Shown here: positions 49,081 to 58,388 of the stretch, in pieces
Numbering within the stretch: position 1 is the first letter of the stretch
Layout of the letters: every line of letters begins with the position of its first letter
NCBI GenBank assembly: GCA_004293365.1
Contig: RDYN01000012.1
Span: 1-64,000 of the forward strand
From: Oscillatoriales cyanobacterium
GTDB taxonomy: Bacteria; Cyanobacteriota; Cyanobacteriia; Cyanobacteriales; Microcoleaceae
DNA length: 64,000 bases
Direction of reading: 5' to 3'
Position numbers and translations under genes: made by a program
Notes under the pieces: model-generated
Told to the model about the DNA's origin: nothing
Database searches by the model: none
What the model saw: only the letters and a program-made list of their open reading frames with translations

Positions 49081-49296
49081 ATGAGCATTCAGATTCTCAA
49101 ATTTGAATTGATTCAGTGGATTTTGTTATTGAATAATGTTCAAGTTTTAAACGAAATCCAAGAACTGAAAGAAAAGTCACCACAACCAACTGCTGTCACC
49201 AATTCCCGTCAATTTGGCTGTGGTAAAGGAATTTTTAGTGACGTTGCAGATGATTTTGATGAAACACCTCCTGGTTTTGAAGAATATATCATGTAA
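49081..49296 (+). CDS. DUF2281-like small antitoxin
   Basis: A 71-aa protein that ends VADDFDETPPGFEEYIM, the toxin-binding tail of DUF2281-type antitoxins in cyanobacteria. The N-terminal part (LKFELIQWILLLNNVQVLNE) is helical and less typical. The usual PIN-domain partner does not follow; instead an exonuclease gene is found 78 bp downstream. Probably an orphan antitoxin, or functionally linked to the exonuclease. Confidence 0.6.
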   Translation: MSIQILKFELIQWILLLNNVQVLNEIQELKEKSPQPTAVTNSRQFGCGKGIFSDVADDFDETPPGFEEYIM

Positions 49297-49374
49297 AGTT
49301 GTTGCGATCGGAATCTATCTGCGTTACTCCGCGTTCATCTGCGGTTAAAAATAAAAAATATTGAGGTAAAATTT

Positions 49375-49944
49375 ATGAAGAATTTAAAACCATTCGACTA
49401 TTATCTGGTACTTGACCTAGAAGCAACTTGCTGCGACAAAGGCTCGATCGCGCCAAACAATATGGAAATCATCGAAATAGGAGCAGTTATGGTAGAGTCC
49501 AAAACGCTAACAATCCTTGATGAATTTCAAACTTTCGTCAAACCAAGGCGCAATCCCATATTAACAGAATTCTGCAAGTCGCTAACATCGATCGCCCAAA
49601 CAGAAGTCGATCGGGCTCCAACCTACCCAGAAGCAAGCGCTATGCTGAAAAATTGGCTGTCTGGTTATTCAAACGGTGTATTTGGTTCCTGGGGAGACTA
49701 CGATCGCAAACAATTTAAAAAGGATAGCAACTTTCATCAACTTCCTTTTCCCATTGCTTATCCCCATATCAATCTTAAACAATTGTTTACAGAAACCCAA
49801 GGCTTGCCAAAAAGGTACGGCATGGAAACAGCCTTAGAACTTGCGGCTTTACCCCTAGAAGGAACCCATCATCGAGGCATTGACGATGCTAGAAACATCG
49901 CTAAATTGTTGCCCTATATTCTAGGTCAAAAAAACCTTACTTAA
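49375..49944 (+). CDS. DEDDh 3'-5' exonuclease (ERI-1/KapD-like)
   Basis: A 189-aa RNase T/DnaQ-superfamily exonuclease. Exo I is YYLVLDLEATC (D, E), Exo II lies in VFGSWGDYDRKQFKKDS, and Exo III is HHRGIDDARNIAKLL with the catalytic His and Asp. The layout with NNMEIIEIGAVMVES and TEFCKSLTSIAQTEVDRAPT resembles ERI-1-like and KapD exonucleases, which trim RNA 3' ends, including rRNA in eukaryotes. It lies 1.7 kb after the tRNA array; a role in trimming array transcripts is speculative. Confidence 0.9.
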   Translation: MKNLKPFDYYLVLDLEATCCDKGSIAPNNMEIIEIGAVMVESKTLTILDEFQTFVKPRRNPILTEFCKSLTSIAQTEVDRAPTYPEASAMLKNWLSGYSNGVFGSWGDYDRKQFKKDSNFHQLPFPIAYPHINLKQLFTETQGLPKRYGMETALELAALPLEGTHHRGIDDARNIAKLLPYILGQKNLT

Positions 49945-49947
49945 TTC

Positions 49948-50130
49948 TAGGTTCGTAGTGAGGACTTTAGTCCTTATTCTAGGTTCGCAGTGAGGAATTT
50001 AGTCCTTATTCTAGGTTCGTAGTATCGTACCGTCGGTGCGGGCGTCGTTTCCAAGATTCAGCGATAGCATTTTGCTGAATTGATAAGTAGCAGAAAAGCC
50101 AATTGCCCGAATGGTAATTGGCTTTTCTGT
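49948..50130. repeat. GAGGACT-type repeats followed by a terminator hairpin
   Basis: Two copies of the GGTTCGTAGTGAGGACTTTA repeat (49948-50020), then a perfect 14-bp hairpin CAGAAAAGCCAATT (50091-50104) / AATTGGCTTTTCTG (50116-50129), probably a terminator. No gene in this 309-bp gap. Confidence 0.8.
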
Positions 50131-50253
50131 TTGCTTGTTTGTAAAGGTGCTGTTGTAAGATAGTTAGTGGGGCGATCGCCAGTCAATAGAAATAACGTTC
50201 GTGCCTGCACAACACAGTTGCATTCAAAAAACGCATGATGCTACAATACGTAC

Positions 50254-50526
50254 ATGAATTTTGAGTGGGATGAAAACAAAGCAGCGAGAAATCTGTCAAA
50301 GCACGGAGTCTCATTTGAAGAGGCAAAAACTGTTTTTGACGATCCGCTATATGTCGATTTCTACGATCCAGACCATTCTGATGAGGAAGATCGATATATT
50401 ATTGTAGGAGAATCGCGCCGAGGCCGTTTATTAATAGTGTCTTATACGGAAAGGGGCAAGACAATTCGTTTAATTAGCGCCAGAGAAGTAACTAGAAAAG
50501 AGCGAGAAGTTTATGAAGAAGGCTGA
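50254..50526 (+). CDS. brnT: BrnT-type ribonuclease toxin
   Basis: A 90-aa toxin of the BrnT family, RelE-like RNases that cut RNA and stop translation. Family pattern: FEWDENKAARNLSKHGVSFE, EAKTVFDDPLYVDFYDPDHS, EEDRYIIVGESRRGRLLIVS, TERGKTIRLISAREVTRKER. All typical positions are present. It overlaps the start of the antitoxin gene by 14 bp (GAAGGCTGA region), as usual for brnTA. Confidence 0.9.
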   Translation: MNFEWDENKAARNLSKHGVSFEEAKTVFDDPLYVDFYDPDHSDEEDRYIIVGESRRGRLLIVSYTERGKTIRLISAREVTRKEREVYEEG

Positions 50527-50752
50527 AACAGATATGGAAGACGAACTGCGATCGGAATACGATCTGAAGAGCTTGCGAGTGAGAAAGGTAGGCAACGCAC
50601 GCAAGAGTTTTGACGGGCTGACAGTTCATCTGGAACCTGATGTTGCAGAAATGTTTCCCGATTCTGAAGCAGTGAATGAAGCTCTACGGTTTTTGATGAG
50701 AGTTATGAAAGACAATAAGTATCCTCTCGGCAATATGAGAGGCGATGGCTAG
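50513..50752 (+). CDS. brnA: BrnA-type antitoxin
   Basis: A 79-aa partner of BrnT. It opens MKKAETDMEDELRSEYDLKS with LRVRKVGNARKSF, an N-terminal toxin-wrapping segment, and ends in a ribbon-helix-helix-like part TVHLEPDVAEMFPDSEAVNE ALRFLMRVM that would bind DNA. The overlapping start and family order (toxin first, antitoxin second) support the pairing. Confidence 0.82.
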   Translation: MKKAETDMEDELRSEYDLKSLRVRKVGNARKSFDGLTVHLEPDVAEMFPDSEAVNEALRFLMRVMKDNKYPLGNMRGDG

Positions 50753-51031
50753 AATTTAGTGAAGTCGATCGCGATCGAGCAAAATATGCGTTTTGCCATC
50801 CGCGAAGGCGATCGTACTGTCGGTGCTGGTGTCGTCTATCAAATTTTGAAGTAGGCACAAGGGCGATCGACAATCAAGCTAGTAAAAAGTTAAACTTTCG
50901 GCAATAAACCTAGTTTATTGCCTAGCGTCAGCAGGTAAGTTGATAAAAGTAAGTAAACATTCGATTATAAAATCATGTCTTTGACTATAGTTGTAACCTG
51001 TTGGTTTATATTTTAAACATTAGAATTAATA

Positions 51032-52507
51032 TTGTTTTTTAATTTTTATAGAAATAGATATGCCGATTTTTTATACCAAATATTAAAAATCGGTGTTAGT
51101 TTTTTATTTATAGTGCTATGTATATTTTCACTACTAACTTCACATCTGTCGGACAATGTTGATAGAAGAATGCTGATAAAAATAGCACTATTAGTAACTG
51201 TAATAAGCTGGTTTATATTTGAATCAATAATTTTTTATAAACTTAAAATTTAGAGAGAGAGACATACTGTTTTCCGCTCTCAGATCGTAAAAATTGGTGA
51301 TATCTTTTTATGGATATTGCTTGGCATTTTTTTAACACTAATTTTACCTAATTCAGTTAATAGTTATAAAATATTTTTTATAATAATAGCTACAGCTCTG
51401 TTAGTTCGCTGGGTTACATTGGAAGTAATAATTATTTATAAACTCTATAGACATAGAGATGCTAGCTTGCGAACCCAAATATTAGAATTTAGTTTTAGCT
51501 GTTTATTTATACTACTATGTATATTTTATTTGCCAAATCTTTATTTACCGAAAGAAGACTGGCTACCTAGCCTATCGCCATCTGCACAATCAGAAATTTC
51601 CAAGATTTTTGAAATCCTTCCCAAAGGATTATTTGTATATTCGTGTTCCAAAGAAATGACTGTAGGTATAGCTGAAAATTGTACGGCCCGTATTGCCAAT
51701 GATAAATATTTATCAAATTTTAGAAAGGCTATAAATAAGGGACTAAATTTCCAAAATATTGAAGAGATTAAACTTCAATATGTCAGTTCTAGAATGAGTG
51801 TGACGTTAACAGGTGAAAGTTTTGCTATAAAACTAAAAGGAAATGGAGAAGAGCAAGTAATAGAAGATAAATCTTTCAGTAGCTGGCAATGGGATGTAAC
51901 CCCAAGAGAAGCAGGAATGCAAAAACTGGATTTTGTTGTCTCTGTTATACTTGATGTTCCGGGCTACGAAAAATTGCCACCCAAGCGTTTTGAAGCAAAC
52001 ACAATTCAAGTTAGTGTTAAAGTAAATCCATCTTTTTCTATAAAAAATTTTATAGAAAAAGAATGGAAATACTTGACAGCAATAATAGTTGTTGTGCTAG
52101 TATATTTTACAGTAATTGGGTTTATCACTAAAAAAAGAGATGCAATTATGGTTAACAAAGGGGATACATACAACGGAGATACATACAATATTAGCGGTCA
52201 GGCTGCGGGCGTTGGTAAATATGCTAGCTCTCATAAAAATACTTTTGTACAATCTGAGCAAAAGGTGACTCTTGCCGAAGCTGCTGCCGAAATCCAAAAA
52301 CTCCTCAAGCAGTTGGAGATAGACAATCCCACTGCTACCAAAGATGAAAAAATTGCTTATGTCAACGATGCAACAAATCCAAATATTAAAAAACGGGCAA
52401 TCGCAGCCTTAAAAGCAGGTGGGGAAACCGCGATAGAAGAGTTTTTAGCCAACCCCTATGTCAACGTTGGTAAAGCTATAATTAAAGGCTGGATTCAAGC
52501 GGAATAG
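51032..52507 (+). pseudogene. membrane protein interrupted by a single in-frame TAG
   Basis: Two open segments (51032-51253 and from about 51254 to 52507) lie in the same frame and are separated only by the TAG at 51251-51253. Joined, they encode a protein with paired hydrophobic repeats (ILKIGVSFLFIVLCIFSLL, IVKIGDIFLWILLGIFLTLI, ILEFSFSCLFILLCIFYL), an extracytoplasmic part (about 51570-52060), one more helix (YLTAIIVVVLVYFTVIGFI), and a cytoplasmic tail with TYNGDTYNISGQAAGVGKYA and TLAEAAAEIQKLLKQLEIDN, a tail seen, as I recall, in cyanobacterial signalling or conflict proteins. AT-rich and HIP1-free. Either a pseudogene, a readthrough gene, or two genes with a start near 51317. Confidence 0.6.
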
Positions 52508-52626
52508 GTTACTCTTTAATGAGACCTAACAAGTTCAAAGCTCGAATCCGGAATAATTATACCGCTGGCATTTCCCGATAGTCGGGTATCGGTTGAGAGA
52601 CTTTTGGTTTGAGTAAGGTCGATCGC

Positions 52627-52971
52627 TCACGATCGCGAAATCGCCCCCGATCGCACTTTTTGCAGTTCCGGCAATTTGAAAGGCAAAACAATATCTGCTT
52701 GAGGAATTCCCGCCGCCATCAACTCGTAAGCAACTCCATCTTCCGTACCGTCGTGTTCGATCCACAGCTTATTGTCGATAATTTCAATGTGGATCAGATT
52801 TCCGTAAATGCGATGACCGTTTTGCCAACCTGTTTCGACTAACAAATAGCGATCGCGCTTTTCCTCTAATACTAATTTGACTTCAGCTAGGTCGTCATTA
52901 CCGAGAAAATCGATATATTCTTGGAGGATTTTTTCAACTGTGTCGCGATATTGAAGGTTTAATGAATCCAT
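52627..52971 (-). CDS. xisI: XisI-family protein
   Basis: A 114-aa protein related to XisI, a factor needed for excision of the fdxN element in heterocystous Anabaena. Family strings: YRDTVEKILQEYIDFLGNDD, RDRYLLVETGWQNGHRIYGN, LIHIEIIDNKLWIEHDGTED, GVAYELMAAGIPQADIVLPF. Homologues are spread in non-heterocystous cyanobacteria, where the role is unclear. Its ATG overlaps the tail of an XisH remnant, the normal gene order xisH-xisI. Confidence 0.9.
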   Translation of the reverse strand: MDSLNLQYRDTVEKILQEYIDFLGNDDLAEVKLVLEEKRDRYLLVETGWQNGHRIYGNLIHIEIIDNKLWIEHDGTEDGVAYELMAAGIPQADIVLPFKLPELQKVRSGAISRS

Positions 52972-53060
52972 TGCGCGATCGCCTCCTCTGTAGGATCGAA
53001 GGTAACTAAACGAATGATATCATCAGTAGCTTGCGGGTTCTTGGCTCTTGTCGGTCGCCC
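52959..53060 (-). pseudogene. XisH C-terminal remnant
   Basis: The minus-strand frame reads AKNPQATDDIIRLVTFDPTE then EAIAQWIH and stop, resembling the end of XisH, and overlaps the XisI start as intact xisH-xisI pairs do. A stop codon closes the frame upstream near 53062, so only about 33 residues remain. Confidence 0.45.
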
Positions 53061-53150
53061 TTACACAAAAACTCCCTCAGGGCGATCGCCACAAATATTT
53101 ACAAAAATAGTTGATATTTTAGAACAGTTGTGTTATAGTAGCTTAGATGC

Positions 53151-53223
<73 letters not shown>

Positions 53224-53332
53224 ATCCTCCAACCACACAGTACAATGCCACTACCAGCAAGCTGTGGTGATATCGTCAATCTTAAAAAATTGGAAAGAAT
53301 ATTTGTGTCATTGAGCTTGTACAATAATTTTC

Positions 53333-53866
53333 ATGAACATCCAGCAATTTGTTAACAATTCCCTCGGACAATGGCGATCGCAGCGCAGCGCCCATCACTT
53401 GACATTCCGACACTTTGAAGCGATCGAGTCAGTCATTGATATCGTTGCACTCTCACCCGATGATGCTGCCGTAATCGACCTCTGCAAATCCTACAACATC
53501 GACCCAGCCCAAGCAGTAAACCCCTTTCACATGGCATGGGAAGGCCAGTCAGATTGGGATGAAAACGCTGAAATGAAAGGCAGTTGTATCCTCGTACCAA
53601 TCCCAGATCCCACAGTCCCCAATCGCGGTAAATTACTGCGAGACCAAGGATATGCCGAAACCATTCCCGCCGCCGCAGACTATCACATCACAGACGATGG
53701 CACCTTTGTCCTCCTGACAAGCTACGATAACGCCGCCGCCGAAGAAAAAATTTGGTTTGCCAATCCCAACCTGCGCTTTCGTGTTTCCCTGATCAAAACC
53801 AGCAAAGGAAGTGGAGTTGTCACTGCATCATTTTCTTCAGAAATTCGATCGCTCTCTGCGAAATAA
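53333..53866 (+). CDS. CpcS/CpeS-family phycobiliprotein lyase
   Basis: A 177-aa bilin lyase with the ten-stranded lipocalin-like fold of the S-type family. Hallmarks: LGQWRSQRSAHHLTFRHFEA, MAWEGQSDWDENAEMKGSCI, LVPIPDPTVPNRGKLLRDQG and EEKIWFANPNLRFRVSLI. S-type lyases attach bilins to the conserved Cys82/84 positions of phycobiliprotein subunits. It is followed after 172 bp by a CpeT-type gene, as in cpeST; whether it is CpeS or CpeU/CpcS cannot be settled here. First gene of the phycoerythrin region. Confidence 0.88.
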   Translation: MNIQQFVNNSLGQWRSQRSAHHLTFRHFEAIESVIDIVALSPDDAAVIDLCKSYNIDPAQAVNPFHMAWEGQSDWDENAEMKGSCILVPIPDPTVPNRGKLLRDQGYAETIPAAADYHITDDGTFVLLTSYDNAAAEEKIWFANPNLRFRVSLIKTSKGSGVVTASFSSEIRSLSAK

Positions 53867-54038
53867 TACCAATCATCAAAAATCATGCAACATTATTTGT
53901 AGGGTGCGGATCCACAAACAATCCCTAATTTTAATCGACAATATCGCGGCGACGCACCTTACCTAAACAGTCGTTCAAACAAGCCGAACACTGATTTTAT
54001 AGCAACACTTTGGATGTATAAAAAATAAATAACAGCTT

Positions 54039-54638
54039 ATGAATTCAGTAAAAACCAATGATTTAATCACTCTCGCTCAGTGGATGGCAGGGGATTTCAG
54101 CAACTACAAACAATCCTTTGAAAAGCCCCAACAATTTGCCCACATTCATATCTTCTTCCGGCCCTTACCCTGGGAATTTTTCAATGCCATTGGATTTTAC
54201 TCCGAACAGGTTTACGACCACGATCTGTGGACTCCCTACCGTCAAGGAGTCCACAAATTAATAGACCAAGGAGAACAAATTTATATTGAAAATTATAGTC
54301 TCAACGATCCAGTACAGTACGCCGGAGCAGCACGGGAATTAAGCATTCTCAAGACAATTAAACCAGATTGCATTCAACGGCGCTACAATTGCTCTATGGT
54401 TTTCAAACGAGAAGGAGAAATGTTTCGCGGTAGTGTAGAGCCAGGAAACCAGTGTCTCATCGAAAAAAAAGGTTGTTCAACCTACCTCATCAGCGACGTA
54501 GAAATTACCGAAACAACCTGGAGCAGTCTCGATCGCGGTATGGACGTAAACACTCACCAACAGATTTGGGGCTCGGATAATGGCTCTTTGTGGTTTGAAA
54601 AGCGCCAAAGTTTTGCCGGAGAGCTACCGCCTCTCTAA
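54039..54638 (+). CDS. cpeT: CpeT/CpcT-family phycobiliprotein lyase
   Basis: A 199-aa T-type lyase. Typical features are LAQWMAGDFSNYKQSFEKPQ, FAHIHIFFRPLPWEFFNAIG, FYSEQVYDHDLWTPYRQGVH, and later GNQCLIEKKGCSTYLISDVE. CpcT attaches bilin to Cys153 of the phycocyanin beta subunit; CpeT is the phycoerythrin-operon homologue. The cpe context supports CpeT. It lies between the S-type lyase and the linker genes on the same strand. Confidence 0.9.
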   Translation: MNSVKTNDLITLAQWMAGDFSNYKQSFEKPQQFAHIHIFFRPLPWEFFNAIGFYSEQVYDHDLWTPYRQGVHKLIDQGEQIYIENYSLNDPVQYAGAARELSILKTIKPDCIQRRYNCSMVFKREGEMFRGSVEPGNQCLIEKKGCSTYLISDVEITETTWSSLDRGMDVNTHQQIWGSDNGSLWFEKRQSFAGELPPL

Positions 54639-54763
54639 ATTTTACCGCCGACGAATTTCCTGGCGAGCGCAGCACATACTACAACCACACTTATTGTCCT
54701 AAAAAACTCCTGTGTAAAAAAAACACTCCTGTAGTACGTGAAACAGCAACTTTGCAGCCAATG

Positions 54764-54776
54764 TTACATTATGTAA
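54764..54776. promoter_or_regulatory. palindrome upstream of the linker gene
   Basis: TTACATTATGTAA, a perfect 13-bp palindrome 65 bp before the CpeC-type start. It could bind a regulator of the phycoerythrin genes; no known factor is assigned. Confidence 0.35.
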
Positions 54777-54841
54777 AGTTTTCTAATATAACATCCAATT
54801 ATGGTAAATTTTCACATAACACAATAGTGGAGATTTTTTAA

Positions 54842-55717
54842 ATGGTTTTTGGACCTGCATCTCGACTTGGAGTCAGTTTATTTGAAGAAACACCCTGTTT
54901 AGAACTGATTCCAGGACGTTCACAAGAAGAAGTAGAAACCATTATTCGTGCCGTCTACCGGCAAGTTTTGGGTAATGCTTACGTCATGGAAAGCGAACGG
55001 GCAACAATTCCTGAATCGCAATTCAAAAGCGGTGCATTGAGTGTACGCGAATTTGTCCGCGCTCTGGCAAAATCCGATGCTTACCGTTCTCGCTTTTTCG
55101 ATACTTGTCCTCGCTATCGGTTTCTTGAACTCAATTTCAAACATCTTCTCGGTCGCACTCCCGATGGCCTAGAAGAAATGAGAGCCCACAGCACAATTTT
55201 AGATACCCAAGGCTACGAGGCAGATATTGATTCTTACCTCGACAGCGATGAATACCAAAACGCCTACGGCGAAAATATCGTTCCCTACTACCGAGGCTAC
55301 AAAACCCAACCAGGACAAAACATGGTTGGGTTTACTCATATGTTTGCTCTCTTGCGCGGTGCTTCCAGCAGCGATTTCAAAGGAAGTCTGTCTGGAAAAT
55401 CCCCTGTTTTGAACAAATACGTGATTCAAGAAACCCCTGTAGCAATCATTCCTCCTTCCGGCGGTTCAGTTGGGGATGGTTGGTCATTTCCCGATAGACA
55501 GCGCGGTGCTAAAAGTGTTTACAACGTGGGTTCGGGTGACGAGGGTAAGGTGTTCCGTATCGAAGTCACTGGCTATCGCACCTCTGCTAAAAATCGGGTT
55601 CAAAAAATTCGGCAGAGCAACCAAGTTTATGTAGTGCCGTTTTCCCGACTTTCCCAAGAATATCAACGCATCCACAAACAAGGCGGCGTGATTGCCAGCA
55701 TCACTGCTGTCAACTAG
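54842..55717 (+). CDS. cpeC: phycoerythrin-associated rod linker CpeC
   Basis: A 291-aa phycobilisome rod linker. The Pfam00427-type linker domain (about 25-155) is seen in VETIIRAVYRQVLGNAYVME, REFVRALAKSDAYRSRFFDT and FLELNFKHLLGRTPDG, then YEADIDSYLDSDEYQNAYGE. A C-terminal CpcD-type domain (about 230-288) has VFRIEVTGYR and IHKQGGVIASITAV. Length and order (followed by a CpeD-like gene) fit CpeC, which joins phycoerythrin hexamers in the rod. No cpeBA genes are in the window. Confidence 0.9.
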   Translation: MVFGPASRLGVSLFEETPCLELIPGRSQEEVETIIRAVYRQVLGNAYVMESERATIPESQFKSGALSVREFVRALAKSDAYRSRFFDTCPRYRFLELNFKHLLGRTPDGLEEMRAHSTILDTQGYEADIDSYLDSDEYQNAYGENIVPYYRGYKTQPGQNMVGFTHMFALLRGASSSDFKGSLSGKSPVLNKYVIQETPVAIIPPSGGSVGDGWSFPDRQRGAKSVYNVGSGDEGKVFRIEVTGYRTSAKNRVQKIRQSNQVYVVPFSRLSQEYQRIHKQGGVIASITAVN

Positions 55718-55829
55718 AAACCGTTTAAACTTCTAGCTTCACGACTTGGGGAATCACCTCCCTGAGCGTGTTGGTCTGCAATCGTTAATTCCCAGTTTTG
55801 AAACGTTATTTAATCTTAGGAGAAACTCA

Positions 55830-56597
55830 ATGAGCGTGGTTTTAGATGCGCCAGTAGAACTTTGGTCTGCTAGCAGTTCGGATGATACACAGGCCGTAAT
55901 TCGGGCAGTTTACAAGCAAGTGTTGGGGAATCCCCACGTGATGGAAAGCGAACGCCTGACTGTGGCAGAATCGCAGTTGTGCGATGGTGCGATAACGGTA
56001 CGGGAATTTGTCCGCGCTGTCGCAAAATCTGACTTCTATCGCAGTCGGTATTTTGAATCCTGCGCGCCCTACCGCTTTGTCGAGCTAAACTTTAAACATT
56101 TGTTAGGTCGCGCTCCCTTAGACCAAGCAGAACTTTCCGAGCATATTCGCACCTGTATCGAAAAAGGCTACGATGCAGAAATTGACTCGTACCTCGACAG
56201 TCAAGAGTATCAGGACAAATTTGGCGAAAATACAGTCCCTTATTATCAAGGGGCAAAAAGTCAACTCGGACAAAAGCAAGTTGGCTACAATCGCACCCTT
56301 TCCCTGTATCAAGGTTATGCAGGAGTTGACAGTGCTTTTACCGCTTCTCGCTTAGTTGACTTCGTAGCTGGTAATAGTGGTAACAAAATTACTTTACCAA
56401 GCACAGGCGGTCGCATTAGTGCTGCCAAAGATGCCACTGAAAAAATGTTCAAGATTTCAGTCAAGGGAGCTAAATTTGATAGCCCTCGCCGAGTGAGCAA
56501 CACTGAATATCTTGTCTCTGGTGCGAAGATGACTCCGCAAATTCAGCGCATCCATCGCGCTGGCGGAAAAATTGTCAGTATCACCGAAGTTGCTTGA
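55830..56597 (+). CDS. cpeD: phycoerythrin-associated rod linker CpeD
   Basis: A 255-aa rod linker starting at the ATG at 55830, preceded by AGGAGAAAC; the open frame upstream is rejected. Linker domain: AVIRAVYKQVLGNPHVMESE, REFVRAVAKSDFYRSRYFES, FVELNFKHLLGRAPLDQAEL, and YDAEIDSYLDSQEYQDKFGE. The C-terminal CpcD-like domain contains MFKISVKGAKFDSPRRV and IHRAGGKIVSITEV. It is a paralogue of the previous gene and lies 112 bp after it. Attaches phycoerythrin discs in the rod. A clear terminator follows at 56726. Confidence 0.9.
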   Translation: MSVVLDAPVELWSASSSDDTQAVIRAVYKQVLGNPHVMESERLTVAESQLCDGAITVREFVRAVAKSDFYRSRYFESCAPYRFVELNFKHLLGRAPLDQAELSEHIRTCIEKGYDAEIDSYLDSQEYQDKFGENTVPYYQGAKSQLGQKQVGYNRTLSLYQGYAGVDSAFTASRLVDFVAGNSGNKITLPSTGGRISAAKDATEKMFKISVKGAKFDSPRRVSNTEYLVSGAKMTPQIQRIHRAGGKIVSITEVA

Positions 56598-56725
56598 GCC
56601 ATAGAGGGATGACGCGAGCCTGAGTTGGGGATAACCAGAAACTTTCTTGGGTTCCCCTTCATGAGCTGAGCTAGATTCTTCTATCGTTTTTTTAGATTGA
56701 GGTTTCGTATCTTAATATTGTCTGT

Positions 56726-56755
56726 AGAGCGAGTTTCTTATTCGCTCTTTTTTTT
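56726..56755 (+). terminator. rho-independent terminator after cpeD
   Basis: AGAGCGA-GTTTCTTAT-TCGCTCT followed by a run of T: a 7-bp stem with a T tract, 129 bp after the cpeD stop. Confidence 0.85.
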
Positions 56756-56812
56756 GTTAAAAAAAGCCAAAAACTTGATTTATGGAAGAATGCCTTACTT
56801 ATAGGAGTTTGA

Positions 56813-57046
56813 ATGGGCAATTACCAACCAGTGATATCAATTCCGTCAGCATCGTCCTGTATTCATCTCTCTCTTCTCGGACTCTGCGTCAAGAGCGTTC
56901 TAGAAGAGTTAAATCATTCCGATACAACCGGAATTGATATGATGCTTTATCAAGGGAAAGAAAGTTTGCATACACCTTATCATGAACTGCGACAATATTG
57001 GTTAAAATATGGAAGTTTTCAGACTCGATTTGATGAGAGAGTTTAA
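56813..57046 (+). CDS. small protein in the phycoerythrin region, unassigned
   Basis: A 77-aa protein not recognised. The ATG has AGGAG 7 bp upstream. Sequence starts MGNYQPVISIPSASSCIHLS with LLGLCVKSVLEELNHSDTTG, ending in a polar, basic part. It lies after the cpeD terminator and before a bilin-lyase gene. It could be a small regulator or a linker-like protein, but I cannot match it to CpeR or any other named family. Confidence 0.5.
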   Translation: MGNYQPVISIPSASSCIHLSLLGLCVKSVLEELNHSDTTGIDMMLYQGKESLHTPYHELRQYWLKYGSFQTRFDERV

Positions 57047-57157
57047 AGAAACGAGGTTCACGGTCAAAAAAAGATTTCGGTGCTAAGATAATTTTGGTAA
57101 GTTGCACAAAGTTAACCTGTTGTTTAAAGTAAGGAAAAGTCCTGCTCTGTTGCGGTT

Positions 57158-57823
57158 ATGGATATTCACGAAATCGAAGCGTCTCTAGAAAATTCTGATT
57201 TTCAATATCGACTGAAGGCGATCGCAGCTCTGAAAGATTATACACCAGAGATTGCCGTTCCCTTGCTAAAAGCTCGACTCAACGACCCAGAATTTTTAGT
57301 CCGTACCTTTGTCAGCAGGGGATTTGGACAACAGCAAACCGCCGAATCTTTCGCCGCCTTGCTGCAAATCATGAAACTTGATAACACTCCCAATGTGCGC
57401 GCCGAAGCGGCAAATTCCCTGTCGCTCTTCGGTAGGTGCGCTGCGTCTCATTTAGTGCTGACTTTTGTTCAAGACGATCACTGGCTGGTGCGCCGCAGCA
57501 TTCTGGGGGCGCTGGTGGATATGCAGTGCTACAACGAACTGTTTGAGGTGTGCGTGGAAGCCTTGGCTGGGGAAGATATGACCACCCAGGAAGCGGCTGT
57601 GGACGCGCTCGGTGCTTTAGCCGGAAGCAGTCAGGAAGCAGCGGCACTTGCTCGGTTGTTGGGGCTGGCTGGTTCTGAATATGAAGGGATTCGCCAGCAC
57701 GCTGCATCTGCTTTGAAGCATTTTGATGCTCCTGAAGCGAAGCAGGCGTTGAGTCAACTGCGGCAAGACTCCCACCATCGAGTGGTTGGTGCGGCTTTGG
57801 AAAATTTGCTGGAGAACAGTTAA
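57158..57823 (+). CDS. HEAT-repeat bilin lyase-type protein (CpeZ-like)
   Basis: A 221-aa protein of about six HEAT/PBS-lyase repeats: FQYRLKAIAALKDYTPEIAV, PEFLVRTFVSRGFGQQQTAE, PNVRAEAANSLSLFGRCAAS, HWLVRRSILGALVDMQCYNE, EGIRQHAASALKHFDAPEAK. The repeat pattern is that of the E/F-type lyases (CpcE/F, CpeY/Z, NblB), which attach or remove bilins. Its length (about 200 aa) suits CpeZ, the small chaperone-like partner of CpeY. No CpeY is nearby. Specific name is tentative. Confidence 0.8.
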   Translation: MDIHEIEASLENSDFQYRLKAIAALKDYTPEIAVPLLKARLNDPEFLVRTFVSRGFGQQQTAESFAALLQIMKLDNTPNVRAEAANSLSLFGRCAASHLVLTFVQDDHWLVRRSILGALVDMQCYNELFEVCVEALAGEDMTTQEAAVDALGALAGSSQEAAALARLLGLAGSEYEGIRQHAASALKHFDAPEAKQALSQLRQDSHHRVVGAALENLLENS

Positions 57824-57840
57824 GAATAAGAATATTTTAT

Positions 57841-57951
57841 TTAGTCCTCACCTGGTTGGGCAATATTAGGAAAGTCAGCTCGCACCTTTTCCCTGACATT
57901 AGCAATCAGATTAGGAGCTTGCTCTGGGAGTAATCTCGCTACTCCTAACAT
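57841..57951 (-). pseudogene. fragment resembling a phycobilisome-protein-family N-terminal part
   Basis: A 36-codon minus-strand frame reads MLGVARLLPEQAPNLIANVR then EKVRADFPNIAQPGED and stops. The string is like the region before the conserved tryptophan motif in uncharacterised phycobilisome-like proteins. It ends abruptly at the 3' end of the HEAT-repeat gene. Short and weakly supported; the rest of the 565-bp gap up to pebA shows no other gene. Confidence 0.3.
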
Positions 57952-58388
57952 TTATAAAAAGTGTTGCTACAAAATAGTGTGGGTTTTTTTTCCTGTGCTT
58001 TGTTTGTCAGGGAGGAATCTGTGGGATTATCGATGTTTGTGCAAGGATTTTTCTTTCTTAGACGCACCCTACAGCTAGTATTGTATCGCCTTGGGAATTA
58101 ATTGTTTGGCTCTTTGACTTAATTTTGCATAGCTATGAGAATTGTACTGAGGTAATTGGAGATAATCAAAGTTCTCGAAGAGAATTATGAGAAGCTTTAT
58201 TAAGATTTGTTACATTTGAGAGAATCAAAGATGAGAGTGTGGTAAAAACTCTTCATTAGATCGAGTGCGATCGCGCCTGTGGTTTCATAACGAAATATTA
58301 CTTTGTTACCCATAAAAGAGACTAGGCCTGGGGCGATCGCCTATTATCCTGTGTTCAGGGAGAGATTGAAGGAGCTAAATTATAATCT

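Noticed and set aside
56813-57046. Assignment of the 77-aa gene as CpeR
   Set aside because: Position is suggestive, but I cannot match its sequence to what I know of CpeR.
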